Assembly (NCBI GenBank): GCA_025934735.1
Contig: JAICWP010000018.1
Span: 22,226 to 86,225, forward strand
From: Terriglobales bacterium
GTDB lineage: Bacteria; Acidobacteriota; Terriglobia; Terriglobales; Acidobacteriaceae
Length of the DNA stretch: 64,000 bases
Reading direction: 5' to 3'
A model generated the notes under the pieces. It was not told the origin of the DNA. It did no database searches and was given only the letters and a program-made list of their open reading frames with translations. A program made the position numbers and the translations under genes. This document shows positions 1-7,304 of this stretch, piece after piece. Numbering within the stretch: the first letter of the stretch is position 1; each line of letters begins with the position of its first letter.

Positions 1-2637
1 CACTCCAAACAACTGGCTGGAGAGAGCACGCCCGCCAGCCAGGGCAATGGGCACACCGAGTATCAATCCAAGCGCCACCTGCCCAAGGGCGCTGCGCAGC
101 ACCATGCCCAGCACGTTTTTGCGGTCCGCACCCAGCGCCATGCGAATGCCAATTTCGTTGGTGCGGCGGGCAACATTGTAGGCGGTTACGCCGTAGAGGC
201 CGATGGAAGCCAGCACCAAAGCCAGCAGTCCGAACAATCCGGTAAGGCGCGCCAGCAATCGGTCCTGATTGAAGTTGCGAGCCACCTGCTCGTCGAAACT
301 GTTCATGGAGAGCACGGTCAGGTTGGGATCAATTTCCGCCAGCGCACGCCGCACCTGGAACTCGAGATTCGCGGGATGGCCGGCGACCAGTAGCTCTACA
401 TCCTGCAGGTAGTTAGAGCCATCAATGGCGTTCTGGGACGATTCGTCCTCGCGCGGGATGCGCTGCAGAAAGGGCAGAAAAAACATGGCATAGGCGGGGC
501 CGCGCGCGTCCTGGTATTTGGTGTCTTCGACCACGCCCACAATTTCGTAGTCGCGGCTGTGATTGCTCTCACCGATCCCGAAGTGCCTGCCAATGGGATC
601 CTGCTTAGGAAAAAATTTGCGGGCAAAAGTTTCGTTGATCACCGCCACCGGGGTAGAGGTGGGCGTGTCCTGGTCGTTAATCATCCGGCCGCGCAACAGG
701 CGAGTTCCGATGGTCTCGAAATAATGGGGACTGACGCGCAGCCAGGAGGGCGCAACCACCTTCGTGTAGTCCACCCGAGGCTGGCCTTCCACGCTAATCT
801 CGCTCGACCAGTTGTCGCCGCGCATCGGACTGTAGCCGGAAAAGCTTGCGCTTAGCACGCCCGGGATCTGGGCCAGTTGCGTCCGCAATTGGCGGTAAAG
901 GCCGGGAAGACGGTCCACGCTGTATCCAGCTAAGGAGGGGTCGACGCGAACGATATAGCGGCCGCGAGTCTGAAAACCGAACTGCTGACCTTGCAGGTTC
1001 AGCAGTGAGCGGGTGAGCAATCCGGCTCCCGCCAGCAGCACCAGCGAAAGAGCTGCCTGCATCACGACCAGCGATTTTTGCGGAAGGGCGGAGCGATCGC
1101 GGGTGGAGCGAGTGGCTCCATGCAGCGCTTCGGCGGGCTGTGACCGCGAACTAACCCAGGCCGGCACCACCCCGAATAACACTCCCGTGGACAGTGCGAG
1201 GAAAAAGGCGAAGGCCAGTACGGACAGGGATGGAGTCGCGGAGATGGGAACGTATTGCGCCCCGCGGAACGCCACCAGCAGGATCATGCGCGTGGCCAGA
1301 AAAGCCACTGCCACGCCGGCTGCGCCGCCGAGCAGGGCGAGCAACATGCTTTCTGTTAGCATCTGGCGAATCAGGCGGGCGCGGCTTGCGCCCAGCGCGA
1401 TGCGCGCCGCCATTTGCACGCGGCTGCCGCTGCCTTTTGCCAGGAGCAGGTTGGCGAGGTTGGCGCAGGCGATCAGCAGCACCAGCCCGCCAAGCACCGT
1501 CAACAAGCGCAGCCCGCTGGCGTACTGGTCGCGCAACTCGGTTACACCCGACCCGCCGGGCGTCAAAATGATCCGTTGCTGAAAAATCTGCGGGCGATCA
1601 TGCTCTTCCAATTTGGGCACGGTGCGGAGCCATTGCTGCAATTCGATGGTTAACTGAGCTTGCAGCGCTGCCAGCGAGGTGCCGGGCTTAGTCCGTCCGC
1701 TGATGTACAGCCAGAACTCTCCGGGGAGGCGGAGAATGGAGCCGGGACCGCTGAGCACCGGCTCGCTTCCCAGCGGCAGCCAGAAATCAGGCGGGTCGCC
1801 GGTTAACCGATCGCCAAAGAACCCGGGAGGCGTGATGCCGGCCAGCGTGAATGCCTTGCTGTTGATCACGAAGGTGGAGCCGATCACCGTGGGATCGCCG
1901 CCGTAGTGTTGCTGCCAGGCGCGGTAGCTCATCACCACTATCGGCGGCGTGCCGGAACGATCATCCGCCGGCGTGAGCAAACGTCCGGCATAGGGGTTGA
2001 TTCCGAACATCTGAAAATAATTTCCGGAAACGAACTCGCCGCGGTAGGGCTGGGCGGCTTCCGCACCCCGGCTGCGGCGCACGACCAGCGGCATAGCACC
2101 CGCCTGGAAGGCGGCCAGTTGGGCGAACTGCGGGGTATGCTCCTGAAGCTCCTTGTAGAGCGCGTAAGAATAGATGGTGAAGTTACCCTGCAGTCCGGTC
2201 ATCTCGCAGCAGTTGTCGTCGGCACCCAGGCTGTAGAGTTGTTGCGGGTCGGTTACCGGCAGGGATTTGAGCATCATCGTATCCACCAGGGTGAACACGG
2301 CAGTGTTGGCGCCAATGCCCAAGGCCAGCGTGAGCACCGCTACCAGGGTGAATCCGGGACTGCGGTGCAACTGGCGCAAGCCGTAGCGCACATCCTGCCA
2401 AACGGTTTCAACCGCATTCCAGCCCCAAGCCGCGCGGCTGTTTTCGCGCAACTGGAGAGTGTTGCCGAACTGGCGCTGCGCAGCTGGGGCCGCCTCGGCC
2501 GGAGGCACGCCGGCATCGCGCAGAGCCCGCGCTTTCATCTCCAGGTGGAACTTCATTTCTTCCTGCAGCTCTTGCTGGAAGCTTTCCCGGCGGAAGAGAA
2601 ACATCAACCGTCGCCACAATTCGCTCAGGCGCTCCAT
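1..2637 (-). CDS. MacB/FtsX-type permease of the acidobacterial duplicated family (3' end cut by window edge)
   Basis: The frame is open from an ATG at 2637 to base 1 (879 residues) without a stop, so the C-terminus lies outside the window. Order: a soluble helical N-terminal region (about 1-85, with EEMKFHLEMKARAL), a first MacB periplasmic core domain beginning with a membrane helix (LALGIGANTAVF, about 98-115), a first FtsX permease domain (about 375-490, LLTVLGGLVLLIACANLANLLLA), a second periplasmic domain, and a second FtsX domain (from about 765, ending NEIGIRMALGADRK and beyond). This duplicated layout without an ATPase is characteristic of Acidobacteriota. The transported substrate is unknown; export or lipoprotein handling by analogy with MacB is inference. 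It follows the PadR gene by 14 bp, so the two form an operon. Confidence 0.9.
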   Translation of the reverse strand, partial: MERLSELWRRLMFLFRRESFQQELQEEMKFHLEMKARALRDAGVPPAEAAPAAQRQFGNTLQLRENSRAAWGWNAVETVWQDVRYGLRQLHRSPGFTLVAVLTLALGIGANTAVFTLVDTMMLKSLPVTDPQQLYSLGADDNCCEMTGLQGNFTIYSYALYKELQEHTPQFAQLAAFQAGAMPLVVRRSRGAEAAQPYRGEFVSGNYFQMFGINPYAGRLLTPADDRSGTPPIVVMSYRAWQQHYGGDPTVIGSTFVINSKAFTLAGITPPGFFGDRLTGDPPDFWLPLGSEPVLSGPGSILRLPGEFWLYISGRTKPGTSLAALQAQLTIELQQWLRTVPKLEEHDRPQIFQQRIILTPGGSGVTELRDQYASGLRLLTVLGGLVLLIACANLANLLLAKGSGSRVQMAARIALGASRARLIRQMLTESMLLALLGGAAGVAVAFLATRMILLVAFRGAQYVPISATPSLSVLAFAFFLALSTGVLFGVVPAWVSSRSQPAEALHGATRSTRDRSALPQKSLVVMQAALSLVLLAGAGLLTRSLLNLQGQQFGFQTRGRYIVRVDPSLAGYSVDRLPGLYRQLRTQLAQIPGVLSASFSGYSPMRGDNWSSEISVEGQPRVDYTKVVAPSWLRVSPHYFETIGTRLLRGRMINDQDTPTSTPVAVINETFARKFFPKQDPIGRHFGIGESNHSRDYEIVGVVEDTKYQDARGPAYAMFFLPFLQRIPREDESSQNAIDGSNYLQDVELLVAGHPANLEFQVRRALAEIDPNLTVLSMNSFDEQVARNFNQDRLLARLTGLFGLLALVLASIGLYGVTAYNVARRTNEIGIRMALGADRKNVLGMVLRSALGQVALGLILGVPIALAGGRALSSQLFGV

Positions 2638-2651
2638 GCTTACACTCCTTA

Positions 2652-2978
2652 TCAGGCGGTCTGGATGACGCGTGCAATGGCCGCCATGACTTTCTGAAAT
2701 TCGCTCAATTCCAGCCCCAGTTGCTTCCTGCCCGCAGGCGTGAGCCGGTAATAGCGGGCGCGCCGGTTGTTCTCCGACTGCCGCCACTCGCCGACGATCC
2801 AGCCTTTGATTAGCATGCGCTGCAGGGCGGGATACAGGGAGCCTTCTTCCACCGTCAGTACCTCATCGGAGAGCTGCTGGATGCGCTCGGCTATGCCGTA
2901 GCCGTGCCGGGTCCCGCTCTCCAGGGTCTTCAGAATCAGCAGATACAAGGTTCCGGGCGGTATTTCGGTACGAGCCAT
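2652..2978 (-). CDS. PadR-family transcriptional regulator
   Basis: This 108-residue winged-helix protein has the PadR signature: the N-terminal MARTEIPPGTLYLLILKTLE, then GTRHGYGIAERIQQLS, the wing region VEEGSLYPALQRM and YRLTPAGRKQLG. The C-terminal helix is short, as in the compact PadR proteins that precede acidobacterial permeases. The ATG at 2978 has a GGGAG ribosome site just upstream. It lies 14 bp before the large permease on the same strand, so it probably represses that permease and itself. A small palindrome immediately upstream (2987-3006) is a candidate operator. The ligand is unknown. Confidence 0.93.
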   Translation of the reverse strand: MARTEIPPGTLYLLILKTLESGTRHGYGIAERIQQLSDEVLTVEEGSLYPALQRMLIKGWIVGEWRQSENNRRARYYRLTPAGRKQLGLELSEFQKVMAAIARVIQTA

Positions 2979-2986
2979 AAGCTCAC

Positions 2987-3006
2987 TCCCATAGTTAGAC
3001 TAGGGA
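2987..3006 (-). promoter_or_regulatory. Candidate PadR operator (imperfect palindrome)
   Basis: TCCC, one base, TAGT, TAG, ACTA, GGGA forms an inverted repeat 9 bp upstream of the padR start. It overlaps the ribosome-binding region. The position fits autoregulation, but no promoter boxes were clearly placed and the match to known PadR sites is only by shape (inference). Confidence 0.35.
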
Positions 3007-3130
3007 AGTGTACGGAGGTTAGCAGGAAAACGTCAATTCGCTTCTGTCCCGCCACAGGCCCACGTAACCTGCGTCACAGCCGGTCCGGTCGCATCTGAAA
3101 TAAAGTAGGGCCAGGTTTAGGAGGAGACGC

Positions 3131-4387
3131 ATGTCCACGCCCTGGGCGCACCGGTTTGCGCAGCGCACCAAAGCGGTCAAAAGCTCCACCATACGGGAAC
3201 TGCTGAAGCTGACGCAGCGGCCGGAGGTGATTTCCTTCGCCGGCGGGCTGCCTGCGCCCGAGGTCTTCCCGGTGGAACGATTCGAGGATGCCTGCCACCG
3301 CGTGCTCGGGGCCAAGGGCGGCATGGCGCTGCAGTACAGCGCGTCAGAGGGCTACACGCCGCTGCGCGAGTACCTTGCGCAAAGGATGGCGCGCTACGGC
3401 ATCATCGCCGGCGTGGATAACGTGCTCATCACCAGCGGGTCGCAGCAGGCGCTGGACCTGATCGGCAAGCTGCTGATCAATCCCGGAGACCGCATCCTGG
3501 TGGAGGCGCCCACCTACCTGGGCGCGCTGCAGGCCTTTAACGTTTATGGCGCGGAATATGTGAGCGTGCCCATTGACCATGACGGGCTGCGCACCGACCA
3601 GCTCGATCAAGCGCTGCGCTCCGGGCCCAAATTCATGTACATCCTTCCTAACTTTCAGAACCCGGGCGGGGTCACGCTGTGCGAGCCGCGGCGCCATGAA
3701 CTGGTGCTGCTGGCCGACAAGTACGGCATTCCCATCATTGAAGACGATCCCTACGGGCAGCTGCGCTATGAAGGCGAGCACCTGCCGCCGCTGCTGGTAC
3801 TGGACCGCGAGAACCTGCGCCGCGATGACGGCAAACTGGGCAACGTGCTTTACCTGAGCACGTTTTCCAAAACGCTGGCGCCGGGCATACGCCTAGGCTG
3901 GATTGTGGCTCCGCCGGATGTGATCAGCAAGCTGGTGCAACTAAAGCAGGGCGCGGACCTGCACAGCAGCACCTTCGACCAGATGGTGGCGTATGAGGTG
4001 GTGCACGAGGGCTTTCTCGACGAGCACGTGAAGAAGATCCGCGCCGTGTATCGCGAGCGTCGCGACGTGATGCTGGCAGCGCTGGCCGAATACTTCCCGC
4101 CGGAAGTGACGTGGACCCATCCTGAGGGCGGCTTGTTCCTGTGGGTGGCCCTGCCCGAAGGCATGGACATGCAGCATTTATTCCAGGCAGCGTTGCGGGA
4201 AAACGTGGCCTTCGTGCCGGGCGACTGCTTCTATCCCGGTGGCGACGAAGGCAGCCGCCACATGCGCCTGAACTTCTCGCACTCCAACCCGCAGCAGATC
4301 CGGGAAGGCATTCGCCGGCTGGGGTTGGCGGTAGCCCGTGAACTGGCAGCCCACCAGACCGGGGTGCTAGTCGGGGTGGAACGCTAG
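3131..4387 (+). CDS. PLP-dependent aminotransferase, 2-aminoadipate/MocR-like fold type I
   Basis: This 418-residue class I/II aminotransferase is of the LysN/2-aminoadipate type. Visible landmarks are ISFAGGLPAPEVFP near residue 35, the ITSGSQQALDL cofactor loop (about 100), FQNPGG (175-180), EDDPYGQLRY (204-212) and the Schiff-base lysine in STFSKTLAPGIRLGW (K247). It lacks the N-terminal GntR-type DNA-binding domain of MocR regulators, so it is an enzyme. The start has a strong GGAGG site 6 bp upstream. It stands alone, divergent from the PadR-permease pair. Substrate preference (2-aminoadipate, leucine, aromatic or similar) cannot be decided from sequence. Confidence 0.92.
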   Translation: MSTPWAHRFAQRTKAVKSSTIRELLKLTQRPEVISFAGGLPAPEVFPVERFEDACHRVLGAKGGMALQYSASEGYTPLREYLAQRMARYGIIAGVDNVLITSGSQQALDLIGKLLINPGDRILVEAPTYLGALQAFNVYGAEYVSVPIDHDGLRTDQLDQALRSGPKFMYILPNFQNPGGVTLCEPRRHELVLLADKYGIPIIEDDPYGQLRYEGEHLPPLLVLDRENLRRDDGKLGNVLYLSTFSKTLAPGIRLGWIVAPPDVISKLVQLKQGADLHSSTFDQMVAYEVVHEGFLDEHVKKIRAVYRERRDVMLAALAEYFPPEVTWTHPEGGLFLWVALPEGMDMQHLFQAALRENVAFVPGDCFYPGGDEGSRHMRLNFSHSNPQQIREGIRRLGLAVARELAAHQTGVLVGVER

Positions 4388-4775
4388 CCTAAGCACTCAG
4401 CATTCAGCATTCAGCATTCAGCCCATGACCTTGTTTTATTCGGTGCGGCCACGTTTTTTTTGGAAGAGTAGGATTCATTTCCCAGTCCGCGGGTTCCTCA
4501 CGGCTGAGCGTGAACCCGCGTCCCGCAAGAACGCGCTGAAAGTAGCCCGCCCCTTCAGGGGCGGGAACGCTGGATGGAAAGTATAGTCCCGCCAGGGACG
4601 ACTGAACCTACTCCCCAACACTGCACGAGTTCCATAGACGGGGATCTGTCCCAGTCGTTCCTGACAGGACTCCGCATTCGCGGATTGGCTTTCCCGAAAG
4701 TAAACTGGAGGGCTACTCCCATCCGGTCTCTACGAGACCAGATGCTAACCACCAATCTGAATCTGGGAGAAACTC
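4388..4775. other. Intergenic region with hairpins, no gene seen
   Basis: This 388-bp gap holds the 7-bp tandem repeat and three hairpins. The first is a 9-bp arm pair CGCGGGTTC/GAACCCGCG (4488-4496 with 4512-4520). The second is an 8-bp arm pair CCCGCCCC/GGGGCGGG with a TTCA loop (4546-4565). The third is a short GGTCTC/GAGACC pair at 4725-4739. None is followed by a T-tract, so they are not typical terminators. A GGGAG ribosome site precedes the next gene. Short frames here have no recognisable protein features. Confidence 0.6.
4394..4421. repeat. Tandem 7-bp repeat, four units
   Basis: CACTCAG is followed by three exact copies of CATTCAG, 8 bp after the aminotransferase stop. Related CTCAGCATTCAG text recurs at about 48.62 kb, so it looks like a dispersed intergenic simple repeat. 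Confidence 0.7.
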
Positions 4776-5537
4776 ATGAATGATTTTTCGCGGCGCAAGT
4801 TTCTGCGGAATGCGGCCTGGGCGCTGCCGTCGGCGGCGATTGCAGGAGCGGCGCCCGCCGAACTAACCGCTTCCACCAAGGCGGAGCAGAAGAAACTCAA
4901 GGTGATCGTGGCGGGCGGCCATCCCGGCGACCCGGAATACGGCTGCGGCGGCACCGTCGTCCGCTATACCGAGCAAGGACACGCGGTCACCTTGCTCTAC
5001 TTGAACCGCGGCGAAGGCGGCATTCCGGGCAAGAGCGGAAAAGAGGCAGCGGCCATCCGCAGCGCGGAGGCAGCCAAAGCCTGTGAACTGCTCAAGGCCA
5101 AGCCGCTCTTCGCCGACCAGATTGATGGCCAGTCCATTGTTGACAAGGCCCACTACGACAGCTTCGCTCGCATCATTGAAGGCGAAAAGCCCGATGTGCT
5201 GTTCACGCAGTGGCCGATTGACGGGCATCCCGACCATCGCGCTACCTCCATGCTGTGCTACGAGGCGTGGCTACGCATGGGCAAAACCTTTGGCTTTTAT
5301 TACTACGAAGTCTCCGATGGCGAGGACACCCTGATGTTTTCGCCGGCGGAGTACGTGGACATCACTGCTGCCGAGGCGCGGAAACATGCCGCATGTTACG
5401 CGCACGCCAGCCAGAGTCCTGACCGGTTTTACGCACTTCAAGAGCAGGTAGCGCGATTTCGTGGCGTGGAAAGTGGAGTGGGCCAGGCGGAAGCTTTCGT
5501 GCGCCACGTGCAGAGCCGGGGAGGGATGCTGCCGTAA
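4776..5537 (+). CDS. Tat-exported PIG-L/LmbE-family deacetylase-like protein
   Basis: The 253-residue protein begins with a twin-arginine-type signal (SRRKFLRNAAW, cleavage probably after AIAGAAPA). The body is the PIG-L fold: GGHPGDPEYGCGGT (about 46-60), FTQWPIDGHPDHRAT (about 148-160, supplying the later histidine zinc ligand) and FGFYYYEVSDGE. Family members remove N-acetyl groups from sugars such as GlcNAc-inositol or lipid-linked GlcNAc. The usual AHPDDE motif reads HPGDPE here: the Asp that acts as general base in characterised members is Gly, while the zinc-ligand Asp is kept. Activity is therefore uncertain. Export suggests a cell-envelope or external glycan substrate (inference). 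Confidence 0.87.
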   Translation: MNDFSRRKFLRNAAWALPSAAIAGAAPAELTASTKAEQKKLKVIVAGGHPGDPEYGCGGTVVRYTEQGHAVTLLYLNRGEGGIPGKSGKEAAAIRSAEAAKACELLKAKPLFADQIDGQSIVDKAHYDSFARIIEGEKPDVLFTQWPIDGHPDHRATSMLCYEAWLRMGKTFGFYYYEVSDGEDTLMFSPAEYVDITAAEARKHAACYAHASQSPDRFYALQEQVARFRGVESGVGQAEAFVRHVQSRGGMLP

Positions 5538-5577
5538 CGGCGGCTATTGACTCTTTGCTATTGGGCGAAGGACTGAA

Positions 5578-7083
5578 TTACGCTCCCGCGCCGGCGGCCT
5601 TCGCGGCTCCGCCTGAGAGCGCTGTCTGGGCTTCCTTGATGCCGGCCTGGATGTTGACTTCCAGGTCGAGGTGCGGAATGGCAGAAGCCGCTGCCGTCTG
5701 GAACAGCTGCAGCGCATCCTGGGGGCGGCCGAGCCGCTTCAGGCAAACGCGGGCCGCCGCCAACTGAGCCATGAGCGACTGCCGATCCGTGGGGTAGGCG
5801 CCGGCCAGGCTCAAATATTCCGTAAACGCGCGCTCGAAATCCTGCTGCTGCTCCAGAGCGCGGCACAACTCAAGCCAGAGGGCGGCAGGCAGATGGGTGC
5901 CGCCCGAGTTGAGGAACTCTTCATAATCCTGCCAGGCCGCATCAGGCTCGCGCAGCTTCAGGTGCAGGCCGCAAAGTTTTGCCGTGGCCTCGCTATAAGC
6001 GGGCAGGTCCTGTTTTTTCCAACACACGTCGCGGAGCAGTGCGCAGGCATCAATCGAGTCGGGCTGAGCGGTCAGGTGCTGCTTGAGCAGATCGCCGGCC
6101 GCATCCAGCTGGCCTTGCTCGATCAGTTCGTGGGCCTGGTCAATCTCGGGATGCGTGGTCCAGCTCACCTTCGATTCCACCGCCGCATTGGCTTTTTGCT
6201 CCAATCCCGAATAGCGCAGGACCACCGCGCCCAGTGCGCCAAAGGCGAAGCCGCCAACGTGGGCCCAGTGGGCTACGCCGCTGGAGCCGCCAAAAGCTGC
6301 GCCGTAGAACACCTCCATCAGCAGCCACAGGGGCAGCAGGGTGTAGGCGGGCGCATTAAAGCGGATGAGGCGAAAAGCGAACAGCCACGCCATTCGAATC
6401 TTCATCTTCGGGAAGCGCACCAGGAAGGCGCCCATGAGCGCCGCCACGGCGCCCGAAGCGCCCAGGGTGGGCACCAGGCTGCCGGCATTGGTCCAGGCAT
6501 AGAATTGCAAAGCCGCGGCGCCGGCCACCAGGTAAAACACGGTGTACAGCGGGCGCCCCCAAACATCCTCCAGCACAAATCCCGCCAGCCAGAGGAACCA
6601 CATGTTGCCGATCAGGTGCAGCCATCCGCCATGCAGAAAGTTGGCGGTGAGATAGGCGACCGCTTTGGGATGCGCCGGAATGAAGGCGTACTGCGTGGTC
6701 AAGGCCGACGCAGAGAGGGTCGTGTACTGCGTGGTCAGCTCATCCATTTCTGCTTGCAGGACCGCCGGGTCCTCCTGCAGCCGCATTTTAGTGTCCCAGG
6801 CGTCCACCACATCGTGGTTGGGGCTCTGGATTTTCTTCCAGGCGGAGGGATGCTGCTTCTGAAAACCCGCCACTAGTTCCTGCGCTTCCGGGGCCAGCTT
6901 GAGTTCCGGGTGGGCGGCCGCGAGCAGCAGGATATGCGCCCTGGTCTTGCCCAGTTGCGGAGCTTCCGCTTCGATGGTGGAGTAGGTGCCGAGGAACACA
7001 ATTACGTTGAGGGCAATCAGCGCCAGGGTGATGACCGGCAGGCGCCGCGTGGACATGTTTTCGTGTTTGATGGGGAGAAGCAT
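5578..7083 (-). CDS. Rhomboid-family intramembrane serine protease with C-terminal TPR region
   Basis: This 501-residue protein starts with KHENMSTRRLPVITLALIALN, the usual rhomboid opening and first membrane helix. A hydrophilic, helix-rich insertion of roughly 95 residues follows (about 40-135). The catalytic core is then complete: HGGWLHLIGNMWFLWLAG (His/Asn oxyanion region), the nucleophile in LGASGAVAALMGAF (Ser near 210) and the catalytic His in HWAHVGGFAFGALGA (about 275). The C-terminal 190 residues are soluble and alanine-rich with TPR-like helical pairs (QGQLDAAGDLLKQHL, FERAFTEYLSLAGAYP). The large soluble parts suggest protein partners. Substrates are unknown. It is convergent with the PIG-L gene, 40 bp away. 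Confidence 0.92.
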   Translation of the reverse strand: MLLPIKHENMSTRRLPVITLALIALNVIVFLGTYSTIEAEAPQLGKTRAHILLLAAAHPELKLAPEAQELVAGFQKQHPSAWKKIQSPNHDVVDAWDTKMRLQEDPAVLQAEMDELTTQYTTLSASALTTQYAFIPAHPKAVAYLTANFLHGGWLHLIGNMWFLWLAGFVLEDVWGRPLYTVFYLVAGAAALQFYAWTNAGSLVPTLGASGAVAALMGAFLVRFPKMKIRMAWLFAFRLIRFNAPAYTLLPLWLLMEVFYGAAFGGSSGVAHWAHVGGFAFGALGAVVLRYSGLEQKANAAVESKVSWTTHPEIDQAHELIEQGQLDAAGDLLKQHLTAQPDSIDACALLRDVCWKKQDLPAYSEATAKLCGLHLKLREPDAAWQDYEEFLNSGGTHLPAALWLELCRALEQQQDFERAFTEYLSLAGAYPTDRQSLMAQLAAARVCLKRLGRPQDALQLFQTAAASAIPHLDLEVNIQAGIKEAQTALSGGAAKAAGAGA

Positions 7084-7304
7084 GAAAAATCCCCTTCTAT
7101 CGGTTCAATCGCGATTGGGCCAAAATTGCGCAAGCTTAGCGCGGTGGCGGGCAGGCGGCCAGATAACTGACAGGCCAGAGGCAATCTTTAGTAACGTTTG
7201 GTTGGGTTGTTGGTAGCTTGTGGTTGGTAGTTGGAGTCTCGCACGTGAGCCTCGCGACGTCCGGGATGGCTCGGCCAGTTCGGGTTGTAAAGAGTGCACT
7301 GAAT

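Noticed and set aside
1906..2697. Long plus-strand frame opposite the first permease
   Set aside because: It is the antisense shadow of a clear MacB/FtsX gene; no ribosome site and no recognisable domains.
4574..4783. 69-residue plus-strand frame in the gap before the PIG-L gene
   Set aside because: It overlaps the ribosome site and start of the real gene and contains repeat-derived sequence only.
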